Assembly (NCBI GenBank): GCA_012729725.1
Contig: JAAYCO010000224.1
Coordinates: 1 to 32,005 of the forward strand
Source of the DNA: Planctomycetota bacterium
GTDB lineage: Bacteria; Planctomycetota; Phycisphaerae; SM23-33
Length of the DNA: 32,005 bases
Reading direction: 5' to 3'
The position numbers were made by a program, and so were the translations under genes. A model generated the notes under the pieces. The model saw nothing but the letters and a program-made list of their open reading frames with translations, had not been told where the DNA came from and did no database searches. Within the stretch, counting starts at the first letter, position 1. Each line of letters opens with the position of its first letter. Below, piece after piece: positions 27,743 through 32,005 of the stretch.

Positions 27743-29386
27743 TTAGTCGATGTTCATCGTCATCAGGAATTCCGCGTTGGTCTTGACCTTCTTGAGGCGG
27801 TTGATCAGAAGCTCCATCGCCTCGGTGGGCTGCATTTCGGCAAGAACCTTGCGCAGGCGGAAGACCAGTTTCATCTCGACGGGATCAAGCAGCAGTTCTT
27901 CCTTTCTGCTGCCGCTTCTGCTGATGTCGATTGCGGGCCAGACTCGGCGGTCGACGAGGCGGCGGTCCAAGTGCAGTTCGCTGTTGCCCGTGCCCTTGAA
28001 CTCTTCGAAGATAACCTCGTCCATTCTGCTTCCGGTGTCGATCAGCGCGGTGCCGATGACTGTCAGCGACCCGCCCTCTTCGATGGCGCGAGCGGCGCCG
28101 AAGAACCTCTTGGGGCTCTGCAATGCGCTGGCGTCCACACCGCCGGTGAGGATCTTGCCGCTATGCGGCGCAGCCGTGTTATACGCCCTTGCAAGGCGGG
28201 TGATGCTGTCGAGCAGAATCACAACGTCCTTGCCGTATTCGACCATCCGCTTGGCCTTCGCCGAGACCATTTCCGCAATCTGGATATGCCGGCTGGCGGG
28301 TTCGTCAAAGGTGGAGGAAATGACCTCCGCCTTCGTATTGCGCTCCATGTCCGTCACTTCCTCCGGGCGCTCGTCGATCAGAAGGATAATGACGTACGCT
28401 TCAGGATGATTATGGTTGATCGCGTTGGCAATCTTCTGAAGCAGGACGGTTTTGCCTGTCCTCGGCGGGGCGACGATAAGCATTCTCTGACCAAACCCGA
28501 TCGGCGTGACCAGATTGACCACCCGCATGTTGATTTCTTCAGGAGTGCTCTCAAGGAAGACTCGCCTGTCAGGATGCATTGGCGTGAGGTCTTCGAAGTT
28601 GACCTTCTCGGTCAGCCGATCCGGCGGTTCAAAATTGACCGCTTCCACGCGTAGCAGGGCGAAGTACTTTTCCGACTCCTTGGGCGGACGGATTTGTCCG
28701 GCGACGATGTTGCCCTGCCTGAGTCCAAAGCGCCGTATCTGGCTGGGCGAGACATAGATGTCGTCCGGGCTGGGCAGGTAGTTGTAATCCGGGCTGCGAA
28801 GGAAGCCAAACCCGTCGGGCAGAATTTCCAGCACGCCTTCGCCGTACATCAGGCCTTCGCGCTGAATGCGGGCCTTGAGGATGTTGAACACCAGTTCCTG
28901 CTTGCCCAGGCCGGCGTATTCCTCGATGCCTTCGTTCTTGGCGACGGTGTGCAGTTCAGCAACCGACATCTTTTGAAGGTCGGTGAGGTGAAGCTCGCCT
29001 CGCTTGACCCGCTCGTACTTGGCGTGCATTTCCTCATCGAAGCCCGAATCGGTGCTATGCGAGGGCTTCTCTCGCCGATGAGTATGATGCTCAGAGTGAG
29101 CGTGGGCGGGCTTGGCGGCTTCCTGCGCCGCTTCCTGCTGGGGTTCCTGCGCGGGTTCCTGCGCTGCTTCCTGCGCTGGTTCCTGAACCGGCGCCTCAAC
29201 CGCCGGAGCGGAAGCCTGCTGGGCCTGCGAGTCGAAGAGCGGCTGATCGCCTGGGGTCTCTGCAACGGCCTCGACTTCGGAAGATTCGTCGGACTGCTGC
29301 ATCATCTGCTCGTCCTGCGCCTCTTTCTCTATGTCTTTTTTGCTCCGACGCGTTGTCTTTTTCACTTTTTTGACGATCTTGGCCAT
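27743..29386 (-). CDS. rho: Transcription termination factor Rho with long disordered N-terminal extension
   Basis: Rho is the hexameric RNA helicase that terminates transcription. From ATG 29386 it has 547 residues, over 120 more than E. coli Rho. Residues 1-22 are lysine-rich, and residues ~23-120 are acidic and low-complexity, including a QE(P/A)(A/Q) tetrapeptide repeat and a His-rich patch. A Rho_N helix domain follows ('[17 protein letters not shown]'), then the cold-shock RNA-binding domain ('[20 protein letters not shown]'), Walker A '[11 protein letters not shown]', Walker B '[16 protein letters not shown]' and R-loop 'EFKGTGNSE'. All catalytic parts look intact. A TTG at 29410 would add 8 residues. 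GGAG is 12 nt from the chosen start, an unusually long spacing, so expression may be tuned. gph follows after 11 bp. Confidence 0.96.
   Translation of the reverse strand: MAKIVKKVKKTTRRSKKDIEKEAQDEQMMQQSDESSEVEAVAETPGDQPLFDSQAQQASAPAVEAPVQEPAQEAAQEPAQEPQQEAAQEAAKPAHAHSEHHTHRREKPSHSTDSGFDEEMHAKYERVKRGELHLTDLQKMSVAELHTVAKNEGIEEYAGLGKQELVFNILKARIQREGLMYGEGVLEILPDGFGFLRSPDYNYLPSPDDIYVSPSQIRRFGLRQGNIVAGQIRPPKESEKYFALLRVEAVNFEPPDRLTEKVNFEDLTPMHPDRRVFLESTPEEINMRVVNLVTPIGFGQRMLIVAPPRTGKTVLLQKIANAINHNHPEAYVIILLIDERPEEVTDMERNTKAEVISSTFDEPASRHIQIAEMVSAKAKRMVEYGKDVVILLDSITRLARAYNTAAPHSGKILTGGVDASALQSPKRFFGAARAIEEGGSLTVIGTALIDTGSRMDEVIFEEFKGTGNSELHLDRRLVDRRVWPAIDISRSGSRKEELLLDPVEMKLVFRLRKVLAEMQPTEAMELLINRLKKVKTNAEFLMTMNID
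29120..29185 (-). repeat. 12-nt tandem repeat within rho
   Basis: TTCCTG (plus strand) recurs six times at exactly 12-nt spacing (29120, 29132, 29144, 29156, 29168, 29180). On the coding strand each unit is CAGGAA plus six variable bases, encoding six QE(P/A)(A/Q) tetrapeptides. Its exact period makes it prone to slippage in frame. Confidence 0.9.
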
Positions 29387-29702
29387 GGTTTCAAAAACTC
29401 CGATAAGCAAGTAGATACATGGTACGGGGATGCTGCTGTCTTTGCAGCGGCATGAAACAATCAGTCTCTGCTAACGTGTTCTGGGGAAAAGCGGCTGACG
29501 CTTATCCCATATCTCAATCTTCTGAGCAGTTTGCCGGCTCTTGAATGCCCCTTCAATCGGCAGCTATGTTCTCTCCAATTGTATGAGTCACGATGTCCGC
29601 GCGCCGCCCCTACTTTGGCATTGCCAGGAAGTTGGAATCCGGCAGGAAGGACACCGGCAACAAAAACAGCTCGCGCACAGCCATAACGAATAAAGCATAC
29701 AG
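29387..29702. other. rho leader and upstream intergenic region
   Basis: These 316 bp contain no convincing gene. On the plus strand ATGCTGCTG (29430-29438) pairs with CAGCGGCAT (29445-29453) around a 6-nt loop, with one G-U; the rho mRNA version has one mismatch. Such a stem in the leader could serve rho autoregulation. I could not pick a clear promoter. Confidence 0.35.
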
Positions 29703-30335
29703 CTAATCGGAACAATCCGCAGGATGAACCAAATGGCGGTAAAGCTTGCGAACCCGCTCACGCAGGCACGATGCGCTGGAACTGTTAACGATGGTATATT
29801 CGCACCTGAGTCGTTTCTTGTCCAGACAAATTTGCGATTTTTCTCTACCGGTCCAGGCATCGCGAGTCCAGCCCCTGCTGGCGTTTACACGTTGAAAACG
29901 CTGCTGTTCAGACGATTCCACAAGCACCAGATGAGTGCAAAGCTCATCCCACCCGGCTTCCACCAGCACGGCTGCGTCAATTACAACCGCCGGCGTTTCC
30001 TGGCGTTTCCATGCCTGCGAGATGGCCTCTTCCATCCTGCGCCTGATCCGTGGATGCATAATCTTGTTCAGTGCGTCAAGCTGGGCCGGATCTCGAAAAA
30101 CGATGTCGGCGACCGCCCTTCTGTTTACGCGCTGAGTCTCTTTGTCAAAAACGCCCTCGCCCCACCGATCACTCAACCATGCTCGCACATCCTCCTGCTC
30201 AAGCACTTCGTGCCCGATTCGATCAGCATCCACAACCACGCAGCCCTCTTCGGCAAGCATGGCCGCGACGGTGCTCTTTCCGGCGCCAATGCCACCGATG
30301 AGACCAATAACCGGCTTTTTCGGGTTTGAAGTCAT
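29703..30335 (-). CDS. coaE: Dephospho-CoA kinase
   Basis: CoaE phosphorylates dephospho-CoA in the last step of coenzyme A synthesis. From the ATG at 30335 the product has 210 residues, the normal length. It shows the P-loop 'GLIGGIGAGKST' (residues ~10-21), the substrate-binding 'VDADRIGHEVL', 'ADIVFRDPAQLDALNKIMHP' and 'VVIDAAVLVEAGWDELC'. The frame is open to 30539, but homology begins at MTSNPKKPVIGL, with AGGG 8 nt upstream, and a TTGGCA/TACATT promoter lies inside the longer reading. The C-terminal part ('WTGREKSQICLDKKRLRCEY') departs from the usual 'RMASQ...K...AD' pattern but is recognisable. Confidence 0.94.
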   Translation of the reverse strand: MTSNPKKPVIGLIGGIGAGKSTVAAMLAEEGCVVVDADRIGHEVLEQEDVRAWLSDRWGEGVFDKETQRVNRRAVADIVFRDPAQLDALNKIMHPRIRRRMEEAISQAWKRQETPAVVIDAAVLVEAGWDELCTHLVLVESSEQQRFQRVNASRGWTRDAWTGREKSQICLDKKRLRCEYTIVNSSSASCLRERVRKLYRHLVHPADCSD

Positions 30336-30371
30336 TGCTGAAGCCCTGACACGAAGACCGCGCAGGAGGGT

Positions 30372-30400
30372 AATGTAAACACTATCGGATGGAATGCCAA
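30372..30400 (-). promoter_or_regulatory. Sigma70-like promoter of coaE
   Basis: On the minus strand TTGGCA (30395-30400, one mismatch to consensus), a 17-nt spacer and TACATT (30372-30377) give a leader of about 30 nt to the coaE ATG. Confidence 0.6.
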
Positions 30401-30489
30401 CGAGGATTAACCGTATTGATTCGTTCGCTTCGTGATCAGGCTTGGTTCGCGCGATATTCCAGAGAACAATCGCTGACGCGCGCGCAACA

Positions 30490-30521
30490 CCAAAGCCTCG
30501 CGCGGCGCCGCAAGGCTTTGG
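30490..30521 (-). terminator. GC-rich hairpin downstream of dtd, possible terminator
   Basis: CCAAAGCCT (30490-30498) and AGGCTTTGG (30513-30521) form a perfect 9-bp inverted repeat whose 14-nt loop contains the further palindrome GCGGCGCCGC. It lies 37 nt past the dtd stop on the minus strand. There is no T-run, so any terminator role would be Rho-assisted or as an RNA 3' end stabiliser. Confidence 0.4.
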
Positions 30522-30557
30522 CTTGCCGCACATGTCCACATCCGTGATTTGTGGGGG

Positions 30558-30995
30558 TCATGCTTCCAGCAGTATGTTTACCGGCCCCTCCGCCTTGCTG
30601 GTGATGATCATGTCGGCGCCAAACATGCCGCTTGAGACCGTCAACCCCATCTGTCTGAGCGACAGAATGAAATGGGCGAAGACGGGCTCGGCGGACACCG
30701 AAGGCGCCGCCGCCGAGAAAGCCGGACGTCGGCCTTGAGATGCATCCGCAAGCAGGGTGAAGTTGGGAATGGCCAGGATGTCCCCCCCGACATCCTGGAG
30801 TGACAGGTTCATTTTGCCCGCACCATCCTCAAATATCCTCAGGCCGCCCACCTTGTCGGCCAGTTTTTCCGCCGAGGCCGGCTTGTCGTTCAAGCCAACG
30901 CCTATGTAGGTCAGGAAGCCCTTCTCGATGGAGCCCACCACCTTGCCGTCCACCTGAACTTGCGCCTGCAAGACCCGCTGAACAATGGCCTTCAT
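30558..30995 (-). CDS. dtd: D-aminoacyl-tRNA deacylase with altered signature motifs
   Basis: Dtd removes D-amino acids (and glycine) wrongly attached to tRNA. The 145-residue length and overall match are clear: 'MKAIVQRVLQAQVQVDGKVV', 'LRIFEDGAGKMNLSL' and 'FGADM'. However, the active-site motif SQxT reads P77-N78-F79-T80, and the cross-subunit NxGPVT motif reads 'AEGPVN' (Gly137-Pro138 kept, Thr replaced by Asn140). The Gly-Pro pair and Thr80 remain, so deacylation is possible, perhaps with changed specificity. AAAGG lies 6 nt before the ATG. It sits 45 bp after the WYL regulator gene in the same direction, probably one transcript. Confidence 0.92.
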   Translation of the reverse strand: MKAIVQRVLQAQVQVDGKVVGSIEKGFLTYIGVGLNDKPASAEKLADKVGGLRIFEDGAGKMNLSLQDVGGDILAIPNFTLLADASQGRRPAFSAAAPSVSAEPVFAHFILSLRQMGLTVSSGMFGADMIITSKAEGPVNILLEA

Positions 30996-31040
30996 GCCAT
31001 ACCTTTCTATAGGTGCAACAGTCCGCGTAGGAGCAACCCA

Positions 31041-32005
31041 TCACCAGGAACGACTTGTTTGTACCTTCGCATCCGATTCGTAATGCTTGAGAACCTCTTT
31101 TGCGGCAGAGGCAATTCTCTTGCGAAGAACCAAAGGAGACAAAACCTGCACGTGCGGGCCATAGCCCAGAATCCACCACCCAATTTCACCAAGACCGTCC
31201 ACTTGAACGGAATAATCAACCGAACCGTCATCATTCCATTGCAGTTGCTGGCTGGCATGCCATTGAACCTCGGCGACATTGCAAGCCATCTTGGCGTCGA
31301 ATCTCAGGCGGACATCATAAGTCTTGCCTTCGGGAATCATGCTCCACGCGTTGCCGAAATGTGCGTCGATCTTCGACAGCGGCACGGGCTGAAATGTCTT
31401 TTTCGTCACCGTTAGCGAGATGATCCGCGACAGCTTGAACGTTCTGAATTCCTCATGCGCCCCCGAATGCGCGATCAGGTACCAGGCCCTGCTCATGAAG
31501 ACAAGCTTCAATGGGCGGATATCAGTGTCAATCTCCGAGCCTTCAAAAAGGCTGCGGTATTTTATTCGGCAGACCTCCCTGCCGGCCATGGCGGCCGTCA
31601 ATCGTTCAAACACATCATCCGTGCCCGTGTGATCCGATATCGGGCCTAAGGAGATGGACAGCTTGTCAAGTATGCCCGCAATCTGGTGTCGTATGGCTGA
31701 GGGAAGAGAGTTTTCTATCTTCGTGGCGGCTCGCCTTGCGTTGGTCAGCAAGGGCAGCTTGTCAGCGTTTCGGAGTTTGGCGGTCATTACCAGAATGGCC
31801 AGCGCTTCGCCGATGCTGAGGTTGATCGGCGGAAGGAAGAAATTGGGACTGATGCGATATCCTTTGGTCTGGGGGTCAAAGTAGTAAGGAATCCTTGCCA
31901 TTTCGAGCATGTTCAAATCCCTGAACACAGTTCTGCGGCTGACATCAAGTTCACTGGCCAGTTCATCAGCGGTGTAGCCGCGACTGCCCTGAAGAATCGT
32001 GATTA
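31041..32005 (-). CDS. WYL-domain transcriptional regulator (N-terminus cut by window edge)
   Basis: The minus-strand frame continues through the right edge; 321 codons are visible. The first visible residues, 'GYTADELASELDVSRRTVFR', are a DeoR-type helix-turn-helix with its recognition helix, followed by 'DLNMLEMARIPYYFDPQTKGYRI', the typical linker. A WYL domain lies at about residues 160-240, containing the literal 'RAWYLIAHS' and 'RTFKLSRIISL', and a WCX-like C-terminus follows. Such proteins sense ligands or nucleic acids and regulate DNA repair, defence or metabolism genes. Only a few N-terminal residues should be missing. A translation start at the internal GTG 31928 would destroy the helix-turn-helix and was rejected. 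dtd follows, probably co-transcribed. Confidence 0.92.
   Translation of the reverse strand, partial: ITILQGSRGYTADELASELDVSRRTVFRDLNMLEMARIPYYFDPQTKGYRISPNFFLPPINLSIGEALAILVMTAKLRNADKLPLLTNARRAATKIENSLPSAIRHQIAGILDKLSISLGPISDHTGTDDVFERLTAAMAGREVCRIKYRSLFEGSEIDTDIRPLKLVFMSRAWYLIAHSGAHEEFRTFKLSRIISLTVTKKTFQPVPLSKIDAHFGNAWSMIPEGKTYDVRLRFDAKMACNVAEVQWHASQQLQWNDDGSVDYSVQVDGLGEIGWWILGYGPHVQVLSPLVLRKRIASAAKEVLKHYESDAKVQTSRSW

Noticed and set aside
29588-29860. 90-codon minus-strand frame with hydrophobic, Cys-rich residues overlapping coaE
   Set aside because: It lies largely within coaE in another frame; hydrophobicity probably reflects the frame shift rather than a membrane protein.

Overview
The window looks like a chromosomal segment from a moderately GC-rich bacterium, probably a member of Planctomycetota (Phycisphaerae-like). 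This assignment is inferred from gene style: a eukaryote-like UDP-sugar pyrophosphorylase, a DUF1015 protein, an 'NRGQLAAGM'-type PurF relative, Rho with a long disordered N-terminus, large secreted proteins of unknown family, and housekeeping genes scattered singly or in pairs. No ribosomal RNA, tRNA, insertion sequence, phage gene or CRISPR array was found.

Layout. At 1-959 (minus) is a LacI-family regulator cut by the window edge, with a promoter and candidate self-operator. At 1675-4710 (plus) are pheS, folD and nadK. At 4740-7435 (minus) are a UDP-sugar pyrophosphorylase and a Gfo/Idh/MocA oxidoreductase, separated by a strong terminator. At 7771-10799 (plus) are a c-di-GMP phosphodiesterase with a degenerate receiver domain and glmS. 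At 10786-18798 (minus) are four large exported-protein genes in one direction: an intact HtrA-type protease with two PDZ domains, a second PDZ protein whose protease-like regions lack a recognisable triad, and two tandemly duplicated ~730-residue proteins of unknown family. From 18991 to 22739 come a stand-alone tRNA-binding protein, a single-domain response regulator, a hypothetical protein, the nadC-birA pair and a small lipoprotein. At 22813-24944 (plus) a PurF-like amidotransferase overlaps a flavin-reductase-like gene by 4 bp. From 25183 to the end all genes lie on the minus strand: csp, DUF1015, gph, rho, coaE, dtd and a WYL regulator cut by the right edge.

How the genes relate. NAD(P) and coenzyme supply (nadK, nadC, birA, coaE), one-carbon and purine metabolism (folD, PurF-like) and amino-sugar precursors (glmS, UDP-sugar pyrophosphorylase) are represented, but not as clustered pathways. 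The most system-like block is the four-gene exported operon, which I infer to be an envelope quality-control or surface-assembly module. Other points of interest are a FolD with two of its three hallmark active-site residues substituted, a Dtd with both signature motifs altered, a Rho with an exact 12-nt-period repeat, and several readable sigma70-like promoters, including an overlapping divergent pair between nadC and the lipoprotein gene. All functions are assigned by reading motifs; no database search was run.
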